Shown: positions 36,976 through 49,937, counted from the first letter of the stretch. The stretch is DNA of 64,000 nt from Desulfosarcina ovata subsp. ovata (GCF_009689005.1 NZ_AP021879.1:5241724-5305723), one strand, 5' to 3'. Translations and numbers: made by a program. The notes: generated by a model from the letters alone, not told the origin.

Positions 36976-36990
36976 AATGGTTAAACCAAT
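36976..36990. promoter_or_regulatory. Second GntR/FadR-type operator, upstream of the acyl-CoA synthetase gene
   Basis: AATGGTTAAACCAAT is a near-perfect palindrome with the same TGGT-N5-ACCA core and spacing as the site at 36838. It lies 74 bases before the acyl-CoA synthetase start, a typical promoter-proximal position. Confidence 0.65.
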
Positions 36991-37063
36991 CTTATGTTGG
37001 TTTTGGTCTTAATTTATTTATTTCGGCTGAAACAGCCAATTAGATGAAAGCAGGTATTTTACC

Positions 37064-39214
37064 ATGGAAGGTCTTGATGCACTGTTCAACCCGTCATCCG
37101 TGGCGGTGGTCGGCGCCTCCAGCACACCCGGAAAAGTCGGTCATGATATTTTTGTCAATATCCTCAAGGGCGGGTTTACCGGAACCCTTTACCCGGTCAA
37201 CCCCAAAGCCAAATCCATCTCCAGCGTGCGCGCCTACGCAGACATCCAGGATATCCCGGATCCCATTGAACTGGCAATTATCATTCTTCCCCCGCAACAG
37301 GCGGAAACCGCCATCCAGCATGCCATCGACAAAGGCGTCAAGGCGGTGGTCATCGTTTCCGCCGGATTCAAGGAAGTGGGGGGGGAGGGACTTGAGATCG
37401 AGCGGCGGATTGTGAGCATGTGCCGTGAAGCCGGTGTGCGCGTGGTCGGTCCCAACTGTCTGGGCGTGATCAATCCCAAGGCCGATGTGCAGCTTAACGC
37501 CAGCTTTTCCGCGCGCATGCCCAAGGCTGGCAATATCTCGTTTATATCCCAAAGCGGCGCCTTGTGTACGGCTGTCCTGGATTTTGCCGCGGACAAGGAA
37601 TTCGGCTTTTCCAAGTTTGTCTCCATCGGCAACAAGGCCGATGTGGATGAACTGGACCTGCTGCGTTATTTCCATGCCGACCCGGAAACCGAAGTGATCA
37701 TGCTCTATATCGAAGAGCTGCAGCGGGGGCCCGAGTTTATCAAGACGGTAAAGGAGATCACCGGTGGCGACCGGCCCACACCGGTTCTGGCCATCAAATC
37801 GGGTCGGACCAGTGCCGGCGCCCAGGCCGCCGCATCCCATACCGGCTCCCTGGCGGGCAGCGAATCGGTGTATGATGCGATATTCATCCAAAGCGGCATC
37901 ATCCGGGTGGAATCGATCAATGAACTGTTCGATTTCGGGACGGCATTCGCCTATAAAAACGAGAGCGCCCTGGGCAAGATGCGGCGCAAGGTTCCCATGG
38001 GCAACCGGGTAGCCATTGTCACCAATGCCGGCGGACCCGGGATTGTGGCCACGGACATGACGATCCACTCCGGCCTGGAACTGGCCAAATTCAGCGAAGA
38101 GACGGTCGAGGCCCTGAAGAGCCACCTGCCCCAGACGGCCAACTTCAACAACCCGGTGGACGTGATCGGTGACGCCGCCCAGGACCGTTACGAAAATGCC
38201 CTTGCCGCCGTGATCAAAGACGAAGGCGTTGACGGCGCACTGGTGATCCTGACGCCCCAGAGCATGACCAACGCTATCGGCACGGCCGAAGCCATCGTGC
38301 GGATTGCAGGGCGTTCCCACAAACCGATCCTGTGCTGTTTCATGGGAATTATCGACGTTTCCGCAGGGGTCAAGTACCTGCAGGAGCACGGCGTGCCGGT
38401 GTACCGTTTTCCCGAAAGCGCGGCCAAAACCTTCGGTGCCCTCTATCGTTATTCCCGCTGGCTGAACCGCCAGCAACTCGCCCCGTTTCCGGTCAAGCAC
38501 GACAAAAAGCGGGCGTCCGAGATTATTGCCAACGCGTTGGACAGCGGTCAGACCTACATCGGCGAGATCGGCGGTACCGAGCTACTCAAGTGTTACGGCT
38601 TCAATGTCCTGCCCACCGAGTTGACCACCAGTGCCGAAGCTGCCGGTGAAGCGGCGGAGAAGATGGGCTATCCCGTGGTCATGAAGATCGTCTCCCCCCA
38701 GATTATCCACAAATCCGACGCCGGTGGCGTTCTGGTGGGGCCGGACAATAAGGACGCGGTGATGGCCGGATACAATACCATTGTGCAGAACGCCAAAACG
38801 TTCAATCCCGATGCCGAGATCACCGGGGTCCTGATCCAGCGCCTGGCCCCCAAGGGCCACGAAGTGATCCTGGGCATGAGCCGCTATCCCATTTTCGGGC
38901 CCCTGATCATGTTTGGCATCGGCGGCGTTTTTGTGGAGGTCTTCCAGGATGTGGCTTTCCGCCTGGCCCCCCTGACCCGTAACGGGGCCCGCAACATGGT
39001 CCGCAGCATCAAGGGCCATAAATTGCTCAGCGGTTTCCGCGGTGAGCCCAAAACCGACATCGCTACCATCGAACGCATGCTGGTGGGGCTGTCCGACATG
39101 GTTATGGATCATCCGGAAATCAAGGAGCTGGACATTAACCCGCTGCTGGTTCATCCGGAGGGCGAGGGGGTTACCGTGGCCGACTGCCGCTTTATCCTCG
39201 AAAAGCCGGAGTAG
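37064..39214 (+). CDS. Acetate-CoA ligase (ADP-forming), fused alpha-beta
   Basis: 716 residues of the NDP-forming acyl-CoA synthetase superfamily. N-terminal CoA-binding domain (SVAVVGASSTPGKVGHDIFVNIL). The succinyl-CoA-ligase-like region carries the phosphohistidine in AASHTGSLAG (about residue 260). The C-terminal ATP-grasp domain starts near residue 490 (LLKCYGFNVLPTELTTSAEEA-like, with YPVVMKIVSPQIIHKSDAGGV). It interconverts acyl-CoA plus ADP and phosphate with acid plus CoA and ATP. Two FadR-type palindromes precede it. A role in energy-conserving acyl-CoA use is likely; acetyl versus propionyl or aryl-acetyl specificity is unknown. The aryl-acyl-CoA made by IorAB is a possible substrate. 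Confidence 0.93.
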   Translation: MEGLDALFNPSSVAVVGASSTPGKVGHDIFVNILKGGFTGTLYPVNPKAKSISSVRAYADIQDIPDPIELAIIILPPQQAETAIQHAIDKGVKAVVIVSAGFKEVGGEGLEIERRIVSMCREAGVRVVGPNCLGVINPKADVQLNASFSARMPKAGNISFISQSGALCTAVLDFAADKEFGFSKFVSIGNKADVDELDLLRYFHADPETEVIMLYIEELQRGPEFIKTVKEITGGDRPTPVLAIKSGRTSAGAQAAASHTGSLAGSESVYDAIFIQSGIIRVESINELFDFGTAFAYKNESALGKMRRKVPMGNRVAIVTNAGGPGIVATDMTIHSGLELAKFSEETVEALKSHLPQTANFNNPVDVIGDAAQDRYENALAAVIKDEGVDGALVILTPQSMTNAIGTAEAIVRIAGRSHKPILCCFMGIIDVSAGVKYLQEHGVPVYRFPESAAKTFGALYRYSRWLNRQQLAPFPVKHDKKRASEIIANALDSGQTYIGEIGGTELLKCYGFNVLPTELTTSAEAAGEAAEKMGYPVVMKIVSPQIIHKSDAGGVLVGPDNKDAVMAGYNTIVQNAKTFNPDAEITGVLIQRLAPKGHEVILGMSRYPIFGPLIMFGIGGVFVEVFQDVAFRLAPLTRNGARNMVRSIKGHKLLSGFRGEPKTDIATIERMLVGLSDMVMDHPEIKELDINPLLVHPEGEGVTVADCRFILEKPE

Positions 39215-39243
39215 GCATCCGGCGTTGCGGATCATCCACCAAG

Positions 39244-39267
39244 GCCCCGGTACGTTTTGGCCGGGGC
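39244..39267 (+). terminator. Hairpin after the acyl-CoA synthetase gene
   Basis: GCCCCGG (39244-39250) pairs with CCGGGGC (39261-39267) across a 10-base loop. No U-tract follows, so it may be a weak or Rho-assisted terminator, or an intercistronic processing hairpin before the CoA-transferase gene. Confidence 0.45.
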
Positions 39268-39372
39268 GTTGGTGTGCCCCCTGGCGGGGGACGATGAAAA
39301 AGCGCTTTCCCCATAAAGATAAAGCCGCTATTGTAAGAGACTGATAGACCACCCTGGCGAAGGAGACCGCTT

Positions 39373-41262
39373 ATGACACGCTCATTGTACTGGGCCGATG
39401 GTTATGTTCAAAAATTACATACCGCCCAGGAGGCCATCGCCATGATCCGCCCGGGGAAGCGGGTGTTTATCGGCAGCGCCACCGGTGAACCCCAGGAGTT
39501 GGTGCGGGCGTTATCGGCGGCGACCATGCGGCTTTCCGGGCTGGAGGTGGTTCGGCTGATGAGCCTCGAAACCACCTCGCTTTCCGAAATTGCCGACAAG
39601 ACCCTCGACCACAGCCTGAACATCCGTACCATCTATTTGGGCTCGGCGGATACCGAGGCCATTGCCCGCTACATGCGGTTTATCACACCGATGAACATGT
39701 CGGAGATTCCCGGCCTCTTCCTCACCCGGAAACTGCCGATTCATGTGGCCCTGATCCAGGTCACGCCACCCGATGATTTCGGCTGGATGAGCTTGGGCGT
39801 GTCGGTGGATGTCACCCTGGCGGCCGCCCAGAGTGCCGATCTGGTCATCGCCCAGGTGAACCCGCGGATGCCCCGCACCATGGGGCAGAGTTTTATTCAC
39901 GTCAACAATGTGCATGTGCTGGTGGAGCATGAAGAGCCGCTCCTGACTGCCGAATTGCGCAAACGTTCCGGGGCGGCCGAATGGATCGGCAAGCACATCG
40001 CCCGGTTTGTCGAGGACGGGTCGACCCTGCAGATCGGTCTGGATGCCGCCTCCCAGGCCACGGTCAAGGGGCTTGCGGACAAGAACGATCTGGGGTTTCA
40101 TTCCCAATACATCACCGACGACGTCATGCACCTGTATGCCAAGGGAGTGATCACCAACCGCAAAAAAGGGCTCAACGAGGGCAAGCTGGTAGCCTCGTGT
40201 GCCATCGGCAGCGAGAACCTGTACGAGTTTCTGCATGACAACCCGGGGGTGGACTTCCGGCCGTCCGACTATATCAACGATCCTTTCATTATCGGCCAGC
40301 ACAACCGCATGATCTCCATGAATGTGGCCCATACCATCGATCTGACCGGCCAGGTGGCTGCCGAAGCGTCCAAGCACACCTTCTTTGCCGGTGTTTCCGG
40401 CATTCCGGATTTCGTTCGCGGCGCCAAACGTTCCAAGGGGGGCAAGTCGATTCTGATGCTCTATTCCGCGTCCAAGGACGGCAAGCGCAGCCGCATCGTA
40501 CCGTCACTGGACAGCACCGCAGTGGTGGTGCCCCGTGGCGATGTCCACTATGTGGTGACCGAATACGGAGCGGTCAACCTTTTCGGCAAGAGCCTGCAGG
40601 AGCGGGTGCTGGCCCTGATCGGGATCGCCCATCCGGATCACCGGGACTGGCTTTTCAATGCCGCCAAGGAGGCCCGGCTGATTGGCGGCGAACGCCATCT
40701 GGGGGAGGCGACCAAGGGGATTTATCCCATCCACCTGGAAGAGACCATCGTGCGCGACGGCGAAGAGATCACCATCCGGCCATCCAAGCCGGTGGACGAG
40801 CGCCGTATTCAGGAGCATTACTACAATCTGAACAAAAAGGATGTTCAGCTGCGTTTTTTTCACGACAAAAACAGCTTCGACCGCAGCGACGTGGAGACCC
40901 GTTCCCAGATCGACTACATCAAGGATCTTACCCTGGTGGCGATTGTCGGCGAGTTCGGCTTTGGTAAAGTGATCGGCGTCGGCGAATACCTGCTGCTCAT
41001 CGAAAGCAACATCGCCGAAGTGGCCTTTTCCATATCCACAGCGTACCAGGGGAAAGGGCTGGGCAAACTTTTTCTGCGCAAATTGGCCCGGGCCGCACGG
41101 GAAAACGGGATTTCCGGACTGGTGGCCTACACCGCGCCCCAGAACAAGGCCATGGTGGCGCTGTTCAAGACGCTGCCCTACAAAGTGAAAACCACCTTTG
41201 ACGGAGAGTCCCTGATGCTCAAGTGCCGCTTCGACGAAATGGCCGATCCGGTGGGCGCATAG
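39373..41262 (+). CDS. Acetyl-CoA hydrolase/transferase fused to a GNAT domain
   Basis: 629 residues. The first 440 or so are a family I-type CoA transferase (acetyl-CoA hydrolase/4-hydroxybutyrate CoA transferase): GSATGEPQELV, GDVHYVVTEYGAVNLFGKSLQER (Glu of the covalent CoA thioester in TEYG) and RVLALIGIAHPDHRDWL. From about residue 475 a GNAT acetyltransferase-like domain follows (YYNLNKKDVQLRFFHDKNSF...AYQGKGLGKLFLRKLARAARENGISGLVAYTAPQNKAMV), containing the acetyl-CoA loop QGKGLGK. Such fusions are known; whether the GNAT part acetylates a protein or regulates the transferase is not settled. AAGGAGA precedes the ATG. Confidence 0.92.
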   Translation: MTRSLYWADGYVQKLHTAQEAIAMIRPGKRVFIGSATGEPQELVRALSAATMRLSGLEVVRLMSLETTSLSEIADKTLDHSLNIRTIYLGSADTEAIARYMRFITPMNMSEIPGLFLTRKLPIHVALIQVTPPDDFGWMSLGVSVDVTLAAAQSADLVIAQVNPRMPRTMGQSFIHVNNVHVLVEHEEPLLTAELRKRSGAAEWIGKHIARFVEDGSTLQIGLDAASQATVKGLADKNDLGFHSQYITDDVMHLYAKGVITNRKKGLNEGKLVASCAIGSENLYEFLHDNPGVDFRPSDYINDPFIIGQHNRMISMNVAHTIDLTGQVAAEASKHTFFAGVSGIPDFVRGAKRSKGGKSILMLYSASKDGKRSRIVPSLDSTAVVVPRGDVHYVVTEYGAVNLFGKSLQERVLALIGIAHPDHRDWLFNAAKEARLIGGERHLGEATKGIYPIHLEETIVRDGEEITIRPSKPVDERRIQEHYYNLNKKDVQLRFFHDKNSFDRSDVETRSQIDYIKDLTLVAIVGEFGFGKVIGVGEYLLLIESNIAEVAFSISTAYQGKGLGKLFLRKLARAARENGISGLVAYTAPQNKAMVALFKTLPYKVKTTFDGESLMLKCRFDEMADPVGA

Positions 41263-41439
41263 CTTTCCAAACGATTCTCGCCCATCAGGTTCGCATCATG
41301 CGACCATTTATTATCTCCCTTACGCAGAGATTCGACAGTGTCCGCTGAAACGACATTCCGTAACCATCTTCTCCGCGATCCCTATGAATTTTTTCAAATA
41401 TCAGCTGGTTGGGGGTAATTAACAAGATTCAATTTATGC

Positions 41440-41468
41440 TTGCCATTTCGGTTTGAATGTGTTTTATA
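41440..41468 (+). promoter_or_regulatory. Candidate promoter for nifJ
   Basis: TTGCCA (41440-41445), a 17-base spacer and TTTATA (41463-41468) lie in the 369-base gap before nifJ. The rest of the gap shows no gene or shared repeat. Moderate matches only. Confidence 0.35.
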
Positions 41469-41622
41469 GAGAAATTTTTTATTTGGAGTACAACGGGACC
41501 GATGCCTGATGCGATTTCACACCCCCCCTTTTTTTTCCTGATAATACGCACTCGTCGTCCGCGGTAGTGTCCCCACAAGGCCGGATGCTGTCGGATCTCC
41601 ATTCATTTTTAACCAGTTATAA

Positions 41623-45276
<3,654 letters not shown>

Positions 45277-45310
45277 TACCGCAATTCGTTTATTCTAAAT
45301 AGACATTCCA

Positions 45311-45347
45311 GGGTCGCGTCACCAACCAGGGGGCGCGGCCCTTTTTT
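45311..45347 (+). terminator. Rho-independent terminator after nifJ
   Basis: GGGTCGCG (45311-45318) pairs with CGCGGCCC (45334-45341), one G-U pair, followed directly by TTTTTT (45342-45347). It separates nifJ from larB, which begins 20 bases later. Confidence 0.85.
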
Positions 45348-45367
45348 CCTGCAGAGGCGGTTGCAGC

Positions 45368-46162
45368 ATGGATAACCAGCAGTTGAAAGCGCTGATTGCC
45401 GGCATACAAAACGGCGACGTGAGCCCGGATAACGCGCTGGAGCGCCTGAAAAAACTGCCGTTTGAGGACTTGGGATACGCCAAGGTGGATCACCACCGCT
45501 GCCTGCGTAACGGCGTGCCGGAGGTCATCTACTGCCAGGGCAAGACGGTCGAGCAGATTCAGGGGATCGTGGAACGGATGATTCCTCATCACAGCAACAT
45601 TCTGGCGACACGCGCCGATTCCCGGGTCCATGAGGGTATTCTGGCTCTTACCGACGACTGCCGGTATCACGAGATGGCGCGCATCGTGGTGGTCCGTCCG
45701 CAACCGGTGACCCCGGTCGGTCGTATCGCCGTGGTGTGCGCCGGAACCTCGGACATCCCCGTGGCCGAGGAGGCGGCCGTGACCGCGATCACCCTGGGAA
45801 ACCGGGTTGACCGGCACTACGACGTGGGTGTGGCCGGCATTCACCGGTTGCTGGATTCCTGCGAAGACCTGTTCAAGGCCAACGTGGCCATCGCCATTGC
45901 CGGCATGGAGGGTGCCCTGGCCAGCGTGGTGGGCGGATTGGTCTCCTGTCCCGTCATCGGTGTGCCGACCAGTGTGGGCTACGGTGCCAGCTTCGGCGGT
46001 CTCGCTGCCCTGCTCAGCATGCTCAACAGTTGCGCATCGGGGGTTTCGGTGGTCAATATCGACAACGGTTTCGGCGCCGCTTACCAGGCCAGCCTGATCA
46101 ACAAGCTGGCCACGGGCGCCTGCGATGAACGGGGGCGCCGGACAAGGCCGATAAATCCATGA
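45368..46162 (+). CDS. larB: Nickel-pincer cofactor biosynthesis protein LarB
   Basis: 264 residues. LarB carboxylates and hydrolyses nicotinic acid adenine dinucleotide, the first step to the nickel-pincer cofactor. The C-terminal half is AIR-carboxylase (PurE)-like: VVCAGTSDIPVAEEAAVTAITLGNRV, AIAGMEGALASVVGGLVSCPVIGVPTSVGYG and SCASGVSVVNIDNGFGAA. The N-terminal FEDLGYAKVDHHRCLRNGVPEVIYCQGKT is diagnostic for LarB. larC follows after 70 bases on the same strand. Confidence 0.94.
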   Translation: MDNQQLKALIAGIQNGDVSPDNALERLKKLPFEDLGYAKVDHHRCLRNGVPEVIYCQGKTVEQIQGIVERMIPHHSNILATRADSRVHEGILALTDDCRYHEMARIVVVRPQPVTPVGRIAVVCAGTSDIPVAEEAAVTAITLGNRVDRHYDVGVAGIHRLLDSCEDLFKANVAIAIAGMEGALASVVGGLVSCPVIGVPTSVGYGASFGGLAALLSMLNSCASGVSVVNIDNGFGAAYQASLINKLATGACDERGRRTRPINP

Positions 46163-46232
46163 AAAAAACCGATTGCGGTTGCCTGCCGCGAGAGCGGCGC
46201 CGATCGGCCATGAAGGATTTTCCAAGGGAACG

Positions 46233-47432
46233 ATGACAATGAAGATGGCCTACTTTGACTGTTTTGCCGGCGCCAGCGGCGATATGATTCTCGGTGCACT
46301 CTTGGACGCCGGACTGGATCTATCTGTTTTGAGAAGCGAATTGAACACGCTGGGGCTTTCCTACTGGACCCTGGATCGGCAGGATGTTGTCAAAGGCGGC
46401 ATTGGCGGCAGCCAGGCCATGGTGCGCGTGGACGATGGGCATCATCACCACCGCCATCTTTCCGATATCACCGCCATTATCGAAAAAAGCGGGCTGGATC
46501 CAGCGGTCAAGCGCGACAGTGTCCGGATCTTCAATCGCCTGGCCCAGGCCGAGGCCAAGGTGCACAACACCACCGTAGATCAGATCCATTTCCACGAAGT
46601 GGGGGCCATGGACGCCATCCTCGATGTGGTCGGCGGCGTGGCCGGCATCCACGCCCTGGGCATCGAACGCATCGTCTGCTCACCCCTTAATGTGGGCAGC
46701 GGCACCATCGACTGCGCCCACGGTACCCTGCCGGTGCCCGCGCCGGCCACGGCCGAGTTAGTTCGCGGCTGTCCGATCTATTCCAGCGGCGTTGACGGGG
46801 AACTGCTGACCCCCACCGGGGCGGCCATCCTGACGACCCTGGCCGACGACTTCGGCCCCATGCCGTCCATGACCGTGGATTGCATCGGCTTTGGTGCCGG
46901 CAGTGCCGATCGCGCCATCGCCAACATGCTGCGGGTGTTCATCGGTTCGGCCGCCGAGCACGGGAAGGCATTTGCCATGGAACAGACGGCCACCGTCGAA
47001 ACGACCATCGACGACATGAATCCTCAGATTTACGAGCATCTCATGGAACGGGTACTTTCCCTTGGGGTGCTGGATATTTTCATGCAGCCGGTGCAGATGA
47101 AGAAGAACCGCAACGGCACCCTGGTGACGATTCTCTGCCGTCCGGAAAGGGTAACCGCCGTGGCCGACATACTCTTCCGCGAGACCACCACCATCGGTCT
47201 GCGTTGGCGGCTGGACAACCGGTTTACCCTGCAGCGCGAATTCATCACCGTAAAGACCCGCTTCGGCCCGATCCGCTGCAAAGCGGCGATTCTGGGCGAC
47301 GAACGGATCAATCTGACCCCCGAGTATGACGATTGCAGGCGGGTGGCTTTGGCGCACAACGTTCCACTGAAAGCCGTCCTGGAAGAGGCCGGTTGCCAGG
47401 CCCTGGCCATGGCATCACGGCAGGCGCGATGA
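46233..47432 (+). CDS. larC: Nickel insertion protein LarC
   Basis: 399 residues, full-length, not split by the ribosomal frameshift known in some LarC genes. LarC is the CTP-dependent nickel insertase completing the pincer cofactor. N-terminal AYFDCFAGASGDMILGALLDAG; a His-rich nickel-binding loop VDDGHHHHRHLSDI at about residue 70; IHFHEVGAMDAILDVVG; VETTIDDMNPQIYEHLMERVL starts the C-terminal domain. Three ATGs lie close together (46233, 46239, 46245); AAGGGA at 46224 fits the first two. With LarA at 28 kb this gives three of the four Lar components in the window. Confidence 0.94.
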   Translation: MTMKMAYFDCFAGASGDMILGALLDAGLDLSVLRSELNTLGLSYWTLDRQDVVKGGIGGSQAMVRVDDGHHHHRHLSDITAIIEKSGLDPAVKRDSVRIFNRLAQAEAKVHNTTVDQIHFHEVGAMDAILDVVGGVAGIHALGIERIVCSPLNVGSGTIDCAHGTLPVPAPATAELVRGCPIYSSGVDGELLTPTGAAILTTLADDFGPMPSMTVDCIGFGAGSADRAIANMLRVFIGSAAEHGKAFAMEQTATVETTIDDMNPQIYEHLMERVLSLGVLDIFMQPVQMKKNRNGTLVTILCRPERVTAVADILFRETTTIGLRWRLDNRFTLQREFITVKTRFGPIRCKAAILGDERINLTPEYDDCRRVALAHNVPLKAVLEEAGCQALAMASRQAR

Positions 47433-47462
47433 CGGCCGCCCTCGATTGCCGGTTCCTGTTCC

Positions 47463-47768
47463 TTATTCCATGTGGGCCTTCGCCATTTGAAGGGCCTCTT
47501 CCTTGTCCCTGGTGATCAGCCGCCACTTTCCTTCCGATGAGTGAATACCGGCCTTTTTGTTCTGCCCCTTGCACACGTACCAGCGCCCGAAACGTTCAAT
47601 TTTGGAGAAGGGGTGGTTTTTATTGCAAAGCACCCCGCATGGATTGTGCTCCTCGAAGAAAACGGTTTCATCCGGGTCCCGGTCGTACGCCAGGTCTTTG
47701 GGCAGTTCGATTTGGGAGACATCCACGCCCTCTTTTTCTTTTTGATTCAGCCATTCCGAAATTCTCAT
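47463..47768 (-). CDS. Small conserved-looking protein of unknown function
   Basis: 101 residues, soluble, acidic at the N-terminus. A Cys/His cluster is visible (NPCGVLCNKNHPFSKIERFGRWYVCKG), so a metal site is possible. I do not recognise the family. The start at 47768 has AGGAG 10 bases upstream. It lies 19 bases after the DUF1847 gene on the same strand and is probably co-transcribed; both proteins have clustered Cys residues. Confidence 0.7.
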   Translation of the reverse strand: MRISEWLNQKEKEGVDVSQIELPKDLAYDRDPDETVFFEEHNPCGVLCNKNHPFSKIERFGRWYVCKGQNKKAGIHSSEGKWRLITRDKEEALQMAKAHME

Positions 47769-47787
47769 GGAAGACTTTGCTCCTATG

Positions 47788-48489
47788 TCAAGGGGTTGTC
47801 CGGGTTTGAAACCTTTTGAGGCTTCGGTAATAGCTATCGAGGTTGTAAACGGCAGCCAGGGGATTGTGGCCCAACACCCGGTCCTTGACAGCGAGCACCG
47901 TGCAGGGCGCTTGGGCATACTTGAAAAAAAGCGAATCATGTCCCACGCACAGTCCCAGGAGAACATTGAATTCGGTTTCGGCCTTGTTTAAAACCATGGC
48001 CTGCAAAATCGGATTGCACATGCTTTCCGGTTCGCTTGCATCGATCTGCTGGGCCCGGTCCAGTCCCAGCCGTTCTTTGGGTATCCGTCCCGCCTTGCAG
48101 ACCACTGAAACCATGTCAAAGCCAACGGAGGAAAAAAGTTTGCCCACAATTTTGGCCTCCTGGCGCAGGCCAAGGCAAAAAGCCAGACCCAGACGGTGGT
48201 AGTTCATTTTTGTGGCGAACTCCATGATCTCCTCGATCCGGGTTTTGGCGCCCCTGACGTTTTCATAACCCAGTTCCCGGTTCCGATATCCCTCTCCCTC
48301 TTGGATTGAAGCCTGTTGGGCAAATTCCAAAATACCGGGTGAATGATCGTACTCCTCGAGACTCTGCTCGACCAGATCCGACATGTGGCGGGTGGGGCAA
48401 AAATCCGGGGATTTGCCGTCTGGTGTCCGGCACAGTCGCTCTGAGATTTTGTAAGGGCAGCGGGCGCAATCGGGAGTTTTTGCTTGCAT
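47788..48489 (-). CDS. DUF1847 metal-binding-type protein
   Basis: 233 residues. An N-terminal Cys cluster (CARCPYKISERLC, then PDFCP) is followed by a helical core ending in LLGLCVGHDSLFFKYAQAPCTVLAVKDRVLGHNPLAAVYN, characteristic of DUF1847. The fold and activity are not established; Cys ligands suggest an Fe-S or zinc site. The start at 48489 (MQAKTPD) has AAAGGA upstream. An IS3 element ends only 30 bases before this start, so the native promoter has been displaced and expression may depend on the IS. Confidence 0.85.
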   Translation of the reverse strand: MQAKTPDCARCPYKISERLCRTPDGKSPDFCPTRHMSDLVEQSLEEYDHSPGILEFAQQASIQEGEGYRNRELGYENVRGAKTRIEEIMEFATKMNYHRLGLAFCLGLRQEAKIVGKLFSSVGFDMVSVVCKAGRIPKERLGLDRAQQIDASEPESMCNPILQAMVLNKAETEFNVLLGLCVGHDSLFFKYAQAPCTVLAVKDRVLGHNPLAAVYNLDSYYRSLKRFQTRTTP

Positions 48490-48595
48490 CGAGTTATCCT
48501 TTCCCATTGATGGTGTGAGGTGGACCCCAAAGGTTGGGCAGCCGGACGGAGTGAATAAGCTATAAGCAAAAATAAAAATGAAAAGTGTGACAGCG

Positions 48596-49453
48596 TCATG
48601 CCGCCTCAGCAAATGGACGAGGTAATCCGAAGTAAACCTCATCCGGGGTCTTGTCGTCAAGAGAAGAATGGCCTCTGACGAGATTATAGTATTGAATCCA
48701 CTTGGCCAGCCCCAACCGGAGGGACTTGCCATCCTCGAATGAATGGAGATAAATGAACTGGTGCTTAAGGGTCCACCATAGCCGCTCCACAAAGATGTTG
48801 TCATGGCAGCGGCCCCGGCCATCCATGCTGATGGCCACCTGGTTGTCTTTGAGTACCTGTGTAAATGCATTGCTGGTGAACTGGGCGCCTTGGTCCGAGT
48901 TGAAGATTTCGGGCGCCTCAAGACGGCTCAGCGCCTCTTCCAGGGCATTGATACAGAAGTCTGTATCCAACGTATTGGAAAGCCGCCAGGATAGAATTTT
49001 GCGGCTGTACCAGTCCATGATCGCCACAAGATACATGTATCCATGTTCCATGGGAATGAAGGTTATATCGGTTGCCCACACTTGGTTCGGACGGTCGATG
49101 GTCAGCCCCCGGAGCAAGTAGGGATAGACACGGTGCCGGGAATGAGGCCGACTGGTTTTGGGTTTTGGATATACCGCCTCAATTCCCATTAGCCGCATTA
49201 GGCGTTGTGTTTTTTTCCGGCTGACGATGATACCCTGGCGCTTTAGTTGACGACGGATCGTTCGACTTCCGGAGGATGGATTTTCAAGGTATAATTCGTC
49301 GATTTTCCGCATCAAGTCCAGGTCTTCTTGTTTTACAGGCTTGGGCCGGTAATAGTAGGATGATCGGCTAACTTTCAATATCTCGCATTGCCGGCAAATG
49401 CTCAGCGTCTGATCCGTCGGGTCAATTATTGCCTTGCGTTGTTTTGACGTCAT
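48596..49453 (-). CDS. IS3-family transposase OrfB (integrase domain)
   Basis: 285 residues from ATG 49453, which overlaps the orfA stop as ATGA. An HTH_21-like region (GSRTIRRQLKRQGIIVSRKKTQRLMRLMGI) precedes the rve integrase core with DDE residues: WATDITFIP, FNSDQGAQFTS and the Glu in NIFVERLWWTLKHQ. It is probably also made as an OrfAB fusion by -1 frameshifting at T_TTT_TTA within orfA (about 49466-49472 on the minus strand). Intact. Confidence 0.92.
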   Translation of the reverse strand: MTSKQRKAIIDPTDQTLSICRQCEILKVSRSSYYYRPKPVKQEDLDLMRKIDELYLENPSSGSRTIRRQLKRQGIIVSRKKTQRLMRLMGIEAVYPKPKTSRPHSRHRVYPYLLRGLTIDRPNQVWATDITFIPMEHGYMYLVAIMDWYSRKILSWRLSNTLDTDFCINALEEALSRLEAPEIFNSDQGAQFTSNAFTQVLKDNQVAISMDGRGRCHDNIFVERLWWTLKHQFIYLHSFEDGKSLRLGLAKWIQYYNLVRGHSSLDDKTPDEVYFGLPRPFAEAA

Positions 49454-49731
49454 CTGCTGAGCTTTCGCGATAAAAAATCGTTTTCCACTTTCAGTTGGCC
49501 GATCTGCCTGTAAAGCTCGTCTGTTTGATCTTCTGCCTGCTTTCTGGATTTGTGGTTTTTGTCGAAAATGTCGGCGACACCTTCTAACATCTGCCGTTTC
49601 CAACTAGATACCATGGTCGGGTGGATTCCGAACCGACTGGCCAGCTGTGCGGTAGTTTCATCGTTTTGAATAGCCGCCAGAGCGACCTTTGCTTTGAACT
49701 GTGGACTGTGTGTCTTGCGTTTGTTACCCAT
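49450..49731 (-). CDS. IS3-family transposase OrfA
   Basis: 93 residues with a helix-turn-helix (SPQFKAKVALAAIQNDETTAQLASRFGIHPTMVSSWKRQML) and a C-terminal leucine-zipper-like helix (IGQLKVENDFLSRKL). The start at 49731 is set by AGGAGGA. The codons GAT TTT TTA near its end form a canonical slippery heptamer for production of OrfAB. Confidence 0.9.
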   Translation of the reverse strand: MGNKRKTHSPQFKAKVALAAIQNDETTAQLASRFGIHPTMVSSWKRQMLEGVADIFDKNHKSRKQAEDQTDELYRQIGQLKVENDFLSRKLSR

Positions 49732-49937
49732 TGTCAGATCCTCCTGATTTTGGTCTGACTTATAGCTTAGCACACTGTCCAGTTTTTGGGGTCCACCGCA
49801 GGTGTATGGCCGTCGATAAAAAACCTGATTTGTCTCAACCTTCTTTGCCTTTTTCTGTAGCCTTGCTTAGGTCGGCTACGCCAAGCGTCAGTATTGTAAT
49901 TCTTGAAATTTTCATTGTTTCCTTTGCCTTTCGGATA

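Larger units (their letters stand above)
48519..49797 (-). mobile_element. IS3-family insertion sequence
   Basis: About 1279 bp bounded by inverted repeats GGTGGACCCCAAA (48519-48531) and TTTGGGGTCCACC (49785-49797). Further imperfect pairing includes AAGCTATAAG near both ends. It contains overlapping orfA and orfB. I found no clear 3-4 bp target duplication. Orientation is minus. Confidence 0.9.

Noticed and set aside
47537-47819. Plus-strand frames opposite the 101-residue unknown protein
   Set aside because: Three overlapping frames compete, none with a ribosome site; the minus-strand gene has a good start, spacing and operon context.
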